A stretch of DNA of 64,000 nucleotides, taken from the NCBI GenBank assembly GCA_028714695.1, contig JAQTLX010000009.1, positions 1 to 64,000 on the forward strand, written 5' to 3'. Origin of the DNA: Ignavibacteria bacterium (GTDB lineage: Bacteria; Bacteroidota; Ignavibacteria; Tepidaquicellales; Tepidaquicellaceae). This document shows, piece after piece, positions 35,693 through 43,806 of this stretch (position 1 is its first letter; every line of letters begins with the position of its first letter). Below the pieces are notes generated by a model. The model was not told where the DNA came from. It worked only from the letters and a program-made list of their open reading frames with translations, and searched no databases. The translations under genes were made by a program, and so were the position numbers.

Positions 35693-35758
35693 TCCTTAGG
35701 AGGAGTCGAAGAGTCGCCGGGGCGATGTGTCTGCGGAGCAGACGGAGGAGAGCAAATA
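35693..35758. repeat. REP-like repeat, copy c, upstream of the DUF559 gene
   Basis: TCCTTAGGAGGAGTCGAAGAG and CGCCGGGGCGATGTGTCTG, then GCAGACGGAGGAGAGCAA, is in the same orientation as copies a and b. The GGAGGAG near its end lies about 12 bp before the DUF559 ATG and could serve as that gene's ribosome-binding site. Its inverted counterpart stands just after the gene at 36163-36262. Confidence 0.8.
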
Positions 35759-35761
35759 AAT

Positions 35762-36151
35762 ATGACAAATAAACTTTCCGAAATAACCAACTATAATAAA
35801 AGATTAAAGCCGTTTGCAAGTAATCTCCGCAAAGAAATGACCAAGTCTGAATCTTGTTTGTGGAAATATGTTCTCAAGTCTGGAAAAATGTGCGGGTATC
35901 ACTTCAGGCAACAGAGATCGGTACTTAAATACATTGCGGACTTTATGTGCGTGGAACTCAAGTTGGTAATCGAACTCGACGGAGCTACTCATATGTTGGA
36001 CGATGTTATTGAAAAAGATATAAAGAAACAAAAAGATCTGGAGAACGCAGGGTTTATTGTTATGAGATTTACAGACAATGAAGTGTTAACAGGGATTGAA
36101 GGGGTCGCGGAAAAGATAAAAGAGAAAATATTTGAAATCACAAAAAAGTGA
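35762..36151 (+). CDS. DUF559 endonuclease-like protein (Vsr-related fold)
   Basis: A 129-residue protein of the DUF559 family, related to very-short-patch-repair and PD-(D/E)XK-type nucleases. RKEMTKSESCLWKYVL, GYHFRQQRSVLKYIADFMC and KLVIELDGATHM contain the conserved Phe-Arg-Gln, the Asp of IADF and the Glu/Asp of IELDG; VMRFTDNEVL is the usual C-terminal motif. I take the ATG at 35762, since this matches the family N-terminus. The biochemical role of DUF559 proteins is largely unknown. The gene is flanked by REP-like repeats in opposite orientations, which suggests that gene and repeats may move or be maintained together (inference). Confidence 0.88.
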   Translation: MTNKLSEITNYNKRLKPFASNLRKEMTKSESCLWKYVLKSGKMCGYHFRQQRSVLKYIADFMCVELKLVIELDGATHMLDDVIEKDIKKQKDLENAGFIVMRFTDNEVLTGIEGVAEKIKEKIFEITKK

Positions 36152-36162
36152 TTCTTGCGATT

Positions 36163-36262
36163 ACCCTCCCCCGCGGCTAAAGTCTTAGAACTGCTGTGGC
36201 AGGCCGCACCCTCCGCACAAAAAAACGGCGGATCTTCGACCTCCAAAGGGGGACATAGAGTG
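36163..36262. repeat. REP-like repeat, copy d, inverted, downstream of the DUF559 gene
   Basis: Starting TTACCCTCCCCCGCGGCTAA and ending ACGGCGGATCTTCGACCTCC and AAAGGGGGACA, its reverse complement (GTCCCCCTTTGGAGGTCGAAG..) resembles the outer end of copy c. It includes CACCCTCCGCACAAAA, which recurs in copy e as TACCCTCTGCACAAAG. Confidence 0.78.
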
Positions 36263-36316
36263 CTCAATCTTCGGTCTTCAATGATCAATGCTATTAATAT
36301 TTCAAAAGTGAGATTC

Positions 36317-36427
36317 ACTCCCCCGCCTCACCACAGCGAGCCTGCAGTCTTCGGGTACCCTCTGCACAAAGTACGGCGGATCATTGACTCTCCCAGGTGA
36401 GCCTTCGGCCTGTAAAGGAGAATAAAG
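36317..36427. repeat. REP-like repeat, copy e, same orientation as copy d
   Basis: CACTCCCCCGCCTCACCACAG, CTCTGCACAAAGTACGGCGG and ATCATTGACTCTCCCAGG, then GGCCTGTAAAGGAGAATAAAG, follow the same order of blocks as copy d. It ends 10 bp before the second copy of the subtilase 3' end. Confidence 0.72.
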
Positions 36428-36437
36428 AATATCAAAA

Positions 36438-36521
36438 AGTATTTCAAAATAAGATTGTAGTAAGATAATAAAATAGTTTATTGGTTTGCGTAAACCCGGC
36501 TGCTTCAACAGCCGGGTTTTA
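36438..36521 (+). repeat. Direct repeat copy 2: subtilase 3'-end codons plus terminator
   Basis: AGTATTTCAAAATAAGATTG and the following sequence through the terminator repeat 34116-34200. No protease sequence precedes it, so this is a fragment left by duplication or insertion. Confidence 0.92.
36491..36521 (+). terminator. Rho-independent terminator (second copy)
   Basis: AAACCCGGCTG and CAGCCGGGTTT form the stem; the loop differs slightly from the first copy (CTTCAA versus TTCAAA). It would end transcripts from the DUF559 gene. Confidence 0.88.
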
Positions 36522-36657
36522 TTTTGTTTGAATATCGTTTAATATTTGTTTATTTATCGTTAAGTTTATTTTAAGTTCTCAAACTAAACTCTGCCATTAA
36601 AGAATAATTATACTTTTACAAAACTAATACCGGGTTAATAAATTTAATTCTCTCAAA

Positions 36658-37332
36658 ATGTATTGGATAACAAAGTATAATTTATTTTTCATTACGCTTG
36701 TAATTCTTTCGGCAAACACTTTTTTCTTGAGCGCGCAAATAAATTCCGATTATTACTACCGGAATATATCTTGCACAAAGGACACCGGGATTTATAAATC
36801 ACCCCCGGCAAATACTGCACCCAAATTTTCAATCGCATTTTTACCGACGATTCTTGTAAGAGAAGACCAGGCGCATTCGAATTATTCAACCGGATACGGC
36901 TTCAATATTGAGTCGTCATATGAAGTGTCAAACTATATAAAAATTTCGGGGAGTATTGAGGCAATATTTGCGCATTTTGAAATGCACGGCATGGAATCCC
37001 GGAATGTTTATGAAACAACATCGAACTGGTATTCTTTATAAATCGGTCCGAAGTGTCTTAGTGCCGGTAAGTACAGGGTGTTCTGGAATTTTAATTTAAA
37101 AGTTGTTCAGATTTATCACGGGACAGGCAGCCTTATGACGCAAACAATTAATAATCCCGACAGTAAATTCGGATACAATATGGGTGTGGGCGCAGAAATC
37201 CCTCTGAATGAATTCTTAACCCTTGAAGTAAATCCTTTGTTTAATATTTTATACTCGCTGGATGAAGGACCCGTTTTCAGAAACTATGAAACGAATATGA
37301 AAATAACATTCGGATTAAGTTATAAATTGTGA
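36658..37332 (+). pseudogene. Secreted outer-membrane beta-barrel-like protein interrupted by an in-frame stop
   Basis: One reading frame of 225 codons is broken by a single TAA at 37039-37041. The first part has a signal peptide (about 1-27) and a stretch ending ..NVYETTSNWYSL; the frame continues without shift as IGPKCLSAGKYRVFWNFNLKV.. to a C-terminus (MKITFGLSYKL) with the alternating pattern and final hydrophobic residue of a small outer-membrane barrel. The downstream part could initiate at 37078 but would then lack a signal peptide. It is either a genuine nonsense mutation or a sequencing error. Function unknown. Confidence 0.75.
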
Positions 37333-37405
37333 ATCGACAATCTTCAACTTGTCCTGGGAAAGTATTTCTAAATGAATTTATAAGTAATATAATTTAGGTT
37401 ATTTT

Positions 37406-37438
37406 AAAGCCCGGCGTAAAAACCGGGCTTTTTCTTTT
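37406..37438 (+). terminator. Rho-independent terminator
   Basis: AAAGCCCGG and CCGGGCTTT pair around CGTAAAAA and are followed by a T-rich run, between the broken barrel gene and der. Confidence 0.9.
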
Positions 37439-37458
37439 TCGCACATAAAACAATAAAA

Positions 37459-38823
37459 ATGGAAAACGTTGTTGCAATAGTCGGAAGGCCTAACGTAGGC
37501 AAATCAACATTATTCAACAGAATAATGGGAAGGCGCATCGCTATTGTCCACAGCCAGAGCGGTGTTACACGCGATAGAAACTACGGCGAAGCCGAATGGA
37601 CGGGAAAGAAATTCTTTCTCATCGATACAGGCGGATTCGTACCGAATTCCGACGAGGAGTTCAATAAACATATCAGAGAACAGGTGAAAATAGCAATCGA
37701 AGAGGCAGATGAAGTTATATTCGTAACTGACGGCGAAAACGGTCTCCACCCCATCGACAGTGAAATAGCAAATAACCTCAGAAAGAACTCAAAAGGAAAG
37801 AAAATTTTTCTCGTTGTAAATAAAATCGACAATCCCAGACGCGAAGTTAACACAAGCGAGTTTTTCACTCTCGGTCTCGGAAAGCCTTACGGCGTTTCAG
37901 CCCTTTCAGGAAAAGATGTCGCCGATTTGCTTGACGATATTGTAAAGGATTTTCCCGCAGGAGACGAAGACCATGACGAGAGAATTAAGTTTGCGGTTAT
38001 CGGAAGACCGAACGCCGGCAAGTCGTCTATTGTGAACGCTATACTCAAACAGGATAGGAATATTGTTACCGACATACCCGGAACAACGCGCGATTCTATC
38101 GACTCGGAAATCAAGTTCCACGGCGAAACCCTTGTCCTTATTGACACGGCAGGGCTTAAGAGAAAAAGCAAAATGAAAAAAGACGAATCCCTTGAATTCT
38201 TTTCTACAGTGAGAACTTATAAGTCGCTCGAAAGATGCGATGTAGCGATACTCGTTATAGACGCTACGATTATTATGGAAGGCATGGGAGTTGTTTCCGA
38301 CCTGAAGCATTCCGATTTCAGACTCGACAAGCAGGATATTAAAATCATTGAAGAAGTTTATGCGCATAAAAAAGGTCTGCTGATTGTCGTGAACAAGTGG
38401 GACCTGATTGAAAAAGATTCGAAGACGTCCGTAATAGTTGAGAATAAAATAGCGGAACACCTGAAGAGTTTCAACTTCCTCCGCTTTGCCTTTGTATCGG
38501 CGCTTACGAAGCAGAGGATTCATAAGGTGCTTGAAGAAGCAAAGTCTGTTTATGACGAAAGAGCAAAGAGGATAAAAACATCCGCTTTAAACGATGTTCT
38601 TTCCGAAGAAATAAAAAGGATGCCTCCGCAGGCTACAAGGGGGAAGGAAATAAAAATAAATTACATTACTCAACTGAAGAGTTCGCCGCCCGTATTCGGA
38701 TTCTTTTCGAACGAACCCACGTTGATTACTGAAAATTACAAAAGATATCTGGAAAAAAAAATCAGAGAGCATTTCGGATTCTCGGGTGTGCCCATTTCTC
38801 TGATTTTCAAAAAGAAAAACTAA
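37459..38823 (+). CDS. der: Ribosome biogenesis GTPase Der
   Basis: A 454-residue protein with the two tandem GTPase domains unique to Der/EngA: G1 GRPNVGKST at residue ~9 and GRPNAGKSS at ~182; G3 DTGG and DTAG; G4 NKID and NKWD. A KH-like domain closes it (about 365-454, FFSNEPTLITENYKRYLEKKIREHFGFSGVPI). It acts in 50S subunit assembly. There is no Shine-Dalgarno sequence ahead of the ATG. yifB starts 25 bp downstream and is probably cotranscribed. Confidence 0.97.
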   Translation: MENVVAIVGRPNVGKSTLFNRIMGRRIAIVHSQSGVTRDRNYGEAEWTGKKFFLIDTGGFVPNSDEEFNKHIREQVKIAIEEADEVIFVTDGENGLHPIDSEIANNLRKNSKGKKIFLVVNKIDNPRREVNTSEFFTLGLGKPYGVSALSGKDVADLLDDIVKDFPAGDEDHDERIKFAVIGRPNAGKSSIVNAILKQDRNIVTDIPGTTRDSIDSEIKFHGETLVLIDTAGLKRKSKMKKDESLEFFSTVRTYKSLERCDVAILVIDATIIMEGMGVVSDLKHSDFRLDKQDIKIIEEVYAHKKGLLIVVNKWDLIEKDSKTSVIVENKIAEHLKSFNFLRFAFVSALTKQRIHKVLEEAKSVYDERAKRIKTSALNDVLSEEIKRMPPQATRGKEIKINYITQLKSSPPVFGFFSNEPTLITENYKRYLEKKIREHFGFSGVPISLIFKKKN

Positions 38824-38848
38824 CGACATAACATATTGATTAAACAAT

Positions 38849-40384
38849 ATGATAACCGAAGTATTCACATCAGCGACTCTTGGTGTAGACGCGTTTACTA
38901 TACGCGTTGAAACACACCTTGATTCGGGTCAGCAGCCCGCTTTTGCGGTTGTTGGATTGCCCGATAATACTGTAAAGGAGGCAAGGGACAGAGTAATAGC
39001 AGCGATTAAGAATTCGGGTTTTCATTTTCCTAAGGGAAAAAAGATTACAATAAATTTGTCACCTGCAGACGTAAAGAAGGAAGGCGCGGGTCTCGACCTT
39101 CCGATTGCAATTGCAATACTCACCGAGACCAGCCAGGTCAAGCCCGATAAAGTCAAAAATTACATAATCTTAGGTGAATTATCGCTCGACGGTAAATTAA
39201 GAAACGTAACGGGCGTACTGCCGATTGCGGTTGAAACCAGAAATCGTAATTTCGAAGGACTTATAATTCCGAAAGGGAATGCGGACGAAGGAGCAATTGT
39301 AGGCGGCGTCGGAATTTATCCTTTTGAGAATTTAATCGATGTGGTAAGTTTTTTAAACGATGAACTGGACGTTGTGCCGCACACGGTTGATGAAAAAGAG
39401 ATTTTTAAAAGCGACAGGGAATTCCTGCTTGATTTTTCGGATGTAAAAGGACAGGAAGAAGTGAAAAGAGCAATGGAGATATCTGCCGCGGGCGGGCACA
39501 ACATAATTATGATTGGTCTGCCGGGTTCCGGAAAAACAATGCTTGCGAAACGCCTGCCGTCGATACTTCCGCCGCTAACAAGAGAAGAAGCGCTTGAGAC
39601 GACGAAGATTCACTCAATCGCAGGAATACTTCCGCCCGGGACGGCGATTTTAACTACAAGACCGTTTCGGTCGCCGCATCACACTGCAAGCGATGTATCT
39701 ATAGTCGGCGGGGGAATCAATGCAAAGCCCGGCGAAGTCTCTTATGCGCATAACGGAGTATTATTTCTTGACGAGTTGACCGAATTCAAAAAGAACGTAC
39801 TCGAAGTTCTTCGACAGCCGCTCGAAGATAAAGTGATTACAATTTCCAGAGCAAAACTTACGGTGCAATATCCAAGTAACTTCATGCTTGTGGCGGCAAT
39901 GAATCCTACGCCGGCAGGAACGCAGAAGGAAATGTCGATGTATTCCGATTACGATATACAAAGATTTCTTTCAAAGATTTCGGGACCGATTCTGGACAGA
40001 ATAGATATTCATATACACGTCAATCCGGTGAACATACAAGAACTGTCGGGCAGGCACGAATCCGAGAAATCGGAAAAAATAAGGGAGAGAGTCATCAAAG
40101 CAAGAGACCTGCAATTGAAAAGGTTCGGAAGTAAAAAGGGAATATATTCGAATGCAAATATAAGCACAAAAGAACTTAAAGAATTTTGCCGTCTCGACAC
40201 GGAAAGCGAAGATATATTGAAAATGGCAACAGGAAAACTCGGACTTTCAGCAAGAGCATACGACAAAATCCTGAAGGTCGCACGAACAATCGCGGATCTG
40301 GCAGGGGAGAAGAATATTCGCCCCGGACACATTAGCGAAGCAGTGCAATATAGAAGTCTGGACAGGACAAACTGGGTCTATTAA
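38849..40384 (+). CDS. comM: YifB/ComM-family Mg-chelatase-like AAA+ ATPase
   Basis: A 511-residue protein. The N-terminal ChlI-like domain (about 1-170; VVGLPDNTVKEARDRV, NLSPADVKKEGAGLDLPIA) is followed by an AAA+ Mg-chelatase domain with Walker A GLPGSGKT, SPHHTASD, LFLDELTEF and AAMNPTP, then a C-terminal Mg_chelatase_C domain (SARAYDKILKVARTIADL). ComM, studied in Vibrio, is a branch-migration helicase in natural transformation. No competence genes are in the window, so a role in DNA uptake here is an extrapolation. Confidence 0.93.
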   Translation: MITEVFTSATLGVDAFTIRVETHLDSGQQPAFAVVGLPDNTVKEARDRVIAAIKNSGFHFPKGKKITINLSPADVKKEGAGLDLPIAIAILTETSQVKPDKVKNYIILGELSLDGKLRNVTGVLPIAVETRNRNFEGLIIPKGNADEGAIVGGVGIYPFENLIDVVSFLNDELDVVPHTVDEKEIFKSDREFLLDFSDVKGQEEVKRAMEISAAGGHNIIMIGLPGSGKTMLAKRLPSILPPLTREEALETTKIHSIAGILPPGTAILTTRPFRSPHHTASDVSIVGGGINAKPGEVSYAHNGVLFLDELTEFKKNVLEVLRQPLEDKVITISRAKLTVQYPSNFMLVAAMNPTPAGTQKEMSMYSDYDIQRFLSKISGPILDRIDIHIHVNPVNIQELSGRHESEKSEKIRERVIKARDLQLKRFGSKKGIYSNANISTKELKEFCRLDTESEDILKMATGKLGLSARAYDKILKVARTIADLAGEKNIRPGHISEAVQYRSLDRTNWVY

Positions 40385-40390
40385 GTTCCA

Positions 40391-40490
40391 TATTTGTCAC
40401 TCCTGCGAACGTCGAGAACCAGTTTCCTATTTGTCACTCCGCAAACGTCGAAGAACTGCCGTGGCAGGCGGGAATCAAGACTAAAACGTG
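40391..40490. repeat. Dispersed repeat fragments ahead of the parS sites
   Basis: TTTGTCACTCCTGCGAACGTCG and TTTGTCACTCCGCAAACGTCG are two nearby imperfect copies (about 40396-40417 and 40434-40454), followed by AAGAACTGCCGTGGCAGGCG and GGAATCAAG. The 'CTGCCGTGGCAGGCG' core is similar to 'CTGCTGTGGCAGGCC' at 36190-36204, linking it loosely to the REP-like elements. Confidence 0.6.
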
Positions 40491-40557
40491 TAATAAAGAG
40501 TCGATGTCCAAGGGTGTCAAATGAATAATAAGCAGTTTATAAGCCCACAAGGAACGA

Positions 40558-40573
40558 TGTTTCACGTGAAACA
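40558..40573. promoter_or_regulatory. parS site 1 (ParB/Spo0J binding)
   Basis: TGTTTCACGTGAAACA is a perfect 16-bp palindrome identical to the canonical bacterial parS sequence. ParB loads here for origin segregation. The parA/parB genes themselves are not in the window. Confidence 0.95.
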
Positions 40574-40593
40574 GTTTTAGGAATAACAGGAAT

Positions 40594-40609
40594 TGTTTCA
40601 CGTGAAACA
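40594..40609. promoter_or_regulatory. parS site 2 (ParB/Spo0J binding)
   Basis: A second perfect TGTTTCACGTGAAACA, centred 36 bp after the first and about 30 bp before the mnmG start codon. Paired parS sites are usually close to the replication origin; ParB binding here could also influence mnmG transcription. Confidence 0.95.
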
Positions 40610-40639
40610 ATTTAAGAAAACATTGAAAATTCAACATAT

Positions 40640-42562
40640 TTGAGCACAGAAAACGGGAAATACTACGATATTATAGTTATCGGAGCAGGGCATGCCGGCA
40701 TAGAAGCCGCTTGTTCGGCTTCAAAAATGGGTTTACTTGTAGGACTTGTAACCATGGACATAAATGCCATAGGAAGAATGAGTTGTAATCCGGCAATTGG
40801 AGGTACAGCGAAGGGTCATTTAGTTAAAGAAGTCGATGCCTTAGGCGGAGCAATGGGAATTCTTGCAGACGAAACGGGAATCCAGTTCAAAATGTTGAAC
40901 AAATCCAAAGGTCCGGCAGTTTGGTCGCCAAGATGTCAATCCGATAAGGATTTATATTCGCAGCATGCTGCTTTGTACTTGAAAAATTTCCCGAACCTGA
41001 CCGTTATTCAGGACATGATAAAGGAAATTACCGTCAAAGAATTTTCTAAAGGCAGCGATTATAAATTCGAAGTAACGGGTGTAAAAACAGAACTCGGTTT
41101 CGAGTATGAATGCAAATCTGTTATTATAACTTCGGGCACGTTTCTCAATGCCGTAATGCATACAGGAAAAGATAAAGTTGAAGGCGGCAGAATTGACGAA
41201 AGATCCGCGACCGGTCTTTCAGGATGTCTTCTGAATCTCGGCTTCGAAACCGGCAGACTGAAAACGGGTACGCCGCCAAGACTCGATAAAAGTACAATTG
41301 ATTTTTCTTCCACGGATATTCAACCCGGCGATATTATTCCAACGCCGTTTTCTTATAAGACCGTACTCGATAAACTTGTATTTCCAAAACAAAGACAGGT
41401 GGACTGCTATCTTACACACACAAATGCTGAGACGCATAGAATACTTCGAACGGGATTCGAAGACTCGCCAATGTTTACAGGCAGAATAAAAGGTATCGGC
41501 CCGAGGTACTGTCCTTCGATTGAAGATAAAATTTCAAGATTTTCCGATAAACCAAGACACCAGATTTTTCTCGAACCCGAAACGCTCGACGGAAATACAA
41601 TATATATGAACGGCTTTTCAACCTCTCTGCCCATTGACGTGCAGGAAAAAGCCGCGCGTACTGTTCCCGGACTCGAAAATGTAAAACTTCTGAAACAGGG
41701 ATATGCGGTTGAGTATGATTTCTTTCCGACTTATCAGATTTACCCGACACTGGAAACTAAAATTGTGTCAGGACTTTATAATGCCGGGCAGGTGAACGGT
41801 ACATCCGGTTATGAAGAAGCGGCGGGACAGGGATTGGTAGCAGGGATTAATTCGGCGCTTAAATTACTGAAAAAAGAGCCATTTATATTAAAAAGAAGCG
41901 AAGCATATATCGGTGTTTTGATTGACGACCTGATTATTAAAGTACCCGAAGAGCCATACAGGATGTTTACGTCTTCAGCAGAGTACAGACTTATTTTAAG
42001 ACAGGATAATGCCGATATGCGTCTGATGGAAAAAGGATTTTCATTCGGACTCGTCGAAGAAAAGCACCTTAATTATGTAAGGTATAAGCAAACCCTTATC
42101 GATGACGGCGTGAAATATTTTCATTCGAACACAATCAGTCCGAAAAACATAAACGAGTTTTTATCGGGAAAAAATTCCAGCCCGCTTCCGCAGAATGAAT
42201 TTCTTTCTAACATACTTCGCCGCAGTGAAGTGAGCATAAAAGAACTTCTTGCGCTCGAATCATTCAGAGGAAATAATTTCATCGAAGAACTTAGAAATCA
42301 CGAAGAGGTTCTTAATCAGATAGAGATAGAAATTAAATACGAAGGTTATATAAAACGGCAGACGGAGCAGGTCGAGCATTTCAATGCAAATGAAAATTTA
42401 AGGATACCGCGCGATTTCAAATACGAGAAAATAAAATCAATTTCATCCGAAGCAATCGACAAACTTAAAAAGATAAAACCCTTATCGATAGGGCAGGCAA
42501 CACGCATAGCCGGCGTGCGTCCTTCCGATATATCCGCTATACTTATTTATATGCGCGGCTGA
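40640..42562 (+). CDS. mnmG: tRNA uridine-5-carboxymethylaminomethyl modification enzyme MnmG (GidA)
   Basis: A 640-residue FAD enzyme that with MnmE modifies the wobble uridine of several tRNAs. IIVIGAGHAGIEAA is the FAD site; GRMSCNPAIGGTAKGHLVKEVDALGG, TSGTFLNAVMHTGK, TGLSGCLLNLGFETGRLKTGTPPR and the C-terminal LKKIKPLSIGQATRIAGVRPSDI are signature stretches. It starts at TTG, chosen because only a few residues then precede the FAD motif as in other MnmG. Its promoter region contains two parS sites. In many bacteria mnmG sits with rsmG-parA-parB by the origin; here the convergent GT87 gene follows instead, overlapping by 16 bp. Confidence 0.96.
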   Translation: MSTENGKYYDIIVIGAGHAGIEAACSASKMGLLVGLVTMDINAIGRMSCNPAIGGTAKGHLVKEVDALGGAMGILADETGIQFKMLNKSKGPAVWSPRCQSDKDLYSQHAALYLKNFPNLTVIQDMIKEITVKEFSKGSDYKFEVTGVKTELGFEYECKSVIITSGTFLNAVMHTGKDKVEGGRIDERSATGLSGCLLNLGFETGRLKTGTPPRLDKSTIDFSSTDIQPGDIIPTPFSYKTVLDKLVFPKQRQVDCYLTHTNAETHRILRTGFEDSPMFTGRIKGIGPRYCPSIEDKISRFSDKPRHQIFLEPETLDGNTIYMNGFSTSLPIDVQEKAARTVPGLENVKLLKQGYAVEYDFFPTYQIYPTLETKIVSGLYNAGQVNGTSGYEEAAGQGLVAGINSALKLLKKEPFILKRSEAYIGVLIDDLIIKVPEEPYRMFTSSAEYRLILRQDNADMRLMEKGFSFGLVEEKHLNYVRYKQTLIDDGVKYFHSNTISPKNINEFLSGKNSSPLPQNEFLSNILRRSEVSIKELLALESFRGNNFIEELRNHEEVLNQIEIEIKYEGYIKRQTEQVEHFNANENLRIPRDFKYEKIKSISSEAIDKLKKIKPLSIGQATRIAGVRPSDISAILIYMRG

Positions 42563-43806
42563 ACGGATTTCTTTCTTAAATTCGAATTCAAATATATCAT
42601 AACAAACAGCAGCAGAAAAAGAAAAGGGAAATTATTGCTCAAATAAACCGGCTTTGTTGTATAAGAAAACAACAGCGAAGAATAAAGAAACGAAGCAAAA
42701 ATTATAAGAACCTTTCCGGCAGTATCCTTTCCGGCATTCCAAAGATTTTCAAAATCGTTGAAGAGCAAAAATACAGGCAGCGTCAATAAAGCAAGTTTAT
42801 AATCGTGGCTGACGGAAGGAATAATCAGCGCCCCGATCATGCAGACAAAGAACAGCAGATTGTTAAAACCCTTTTCGCTGCGTTTATATATTCTTGTAAT
42901 AACGTAGAAGAGAGTAATCAGATAAACCGCAAGCAGGATTATTCTCGCCGCTGGCGCAAAAGGTGCCGTCCATGCCAACTGCGTCATGCCGAGCCTTTCA
43001 ACCGACTTCTGAGTGACAAGTGTTATGAACGAACTTATTGAGTGATTGCCAGTCCATGAAATGGGATTAACGGAATAATAGCAAACATTATTAAAAAAAT
43101 CCGAAAATATCCCCGTTCCCAAAATGAACAGAAGAAGAATATTAACAACGGCTAATATGGCAAACCTTTTTATATTTACTTTCAACTCATGCCAGTCGTC
43201 CACAAGCAGTAAAATAAATATCGCGGGATATATTTTTAACTGTACCGAAAGAACAAATAAAACATAAGCAAGAATGCGCAATTTCGGTTTATAGTGGAAA
43301 AAGTAAATCGCCGTTATGCAAAGAACCACGGCAATTATATTAAACTGACCTCTTTCAATTTCAAACTGAAAACCGTAAGACAACAGACCTGTAACAATAA
43401 AAAAGATCAGCAGAGGAGTAAAAAATTTATTCCCCGAAAATCTCAGAGCATAAAAGGCAAGATACATCAGGTAGAGTATAAATGTAACCAGTGATATCAG
43501 AATAAATGCTCCAATATGCGGGAACATAGATAAAGGTGCAAAGAAGAAAACCGTAAACGGCGGATAGTAATAGTATTCGCTCGCATAAGGGGATACGCCG
43601 TCTTTAAAAAACGAACTTGCATATAATACTATAATTCTCAGGTCGTTGCCAATAATATCTGCCGCCATGAATGTGCCCGGAAAAATCATTCTATGAGCGG
43701 GAGTAAAAAATACAGGAATGAAGAAAAAACACATTAAGGCAATTCCAAAACCGGTCAAAATATATTTTATTAAACTCCCGTAAAATTTGTTATTGTCTGA
43801 TTGCAT
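42547..43806 (-). CDS. GT87-family polyprenol-dependent mannosyltransferase-like membrane protein (DUF2029)
   Basis: A 419-residue integral membrane protein with about ten hydrophobic helices. The segment YASEYYYYPPFTVFFFAPL in an early loop and QFEIERGQFNIIAVVL are typical of the GT87/DUF2029 family, whose characterised mycobacterial members use polyprenyl-phosphate-mannose. The acceptor here is unknown. It is convergent with mnmG (16-bp overlap) and has a 670-bp non-coding region upstream. ManC, encoded earlier in the window, could supply the GDP-mannose needed for the lipid-linked donor (inference). Confidence 0.82.
   Translation of the reverse strand: MQSDNNKFYGSLIKYILTGFGIALMCFFFIPVFFTPAHRMIFPGTFMAADIIGNDLRIIVLYASSFFKDGVSPYASEYYYYPPFTVFFFAPLSMFPHIGAFILISLVTFILYLMYLAFYALRFSGNKFFTPLLIFFIVTGLLSYGFQFEIERGQFNIIAVVLCITAIYFFHYKPKLRILAYVLFVLSVQLKIYPAIFILLLVDDWHELKVNIKRFAILAVVNILLLFILGTGIFSDFFNNVCYYSVNPISWTGNHSISSFITLVTQKSVERLGMTQLAWTAPFAPAARIILLAVYLITLFYVITRIYKRSEKGFNNLLFFVCMIGALIIPSVSHDYKLALLTLPVFLLFNDFENLWNAGKDTAGKVLIIFASFLYSSLLFSYTTKPVYLSNNFPFLFLLLFVMIYLNSNLRKKSVQPRI

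Noticed and set aside
37906-38523. Open frame of 205 codons opposite der
   Set aside because: Lies fully inside a canonical Der coding sequence and has no protein-like features.
42547-43806. parA or parB next to the parS sites
   Set aside because: The gene after mnmG is a multi-pass GT87-like membrane protein; no ParA Walker or ParB motif occurs in the window.
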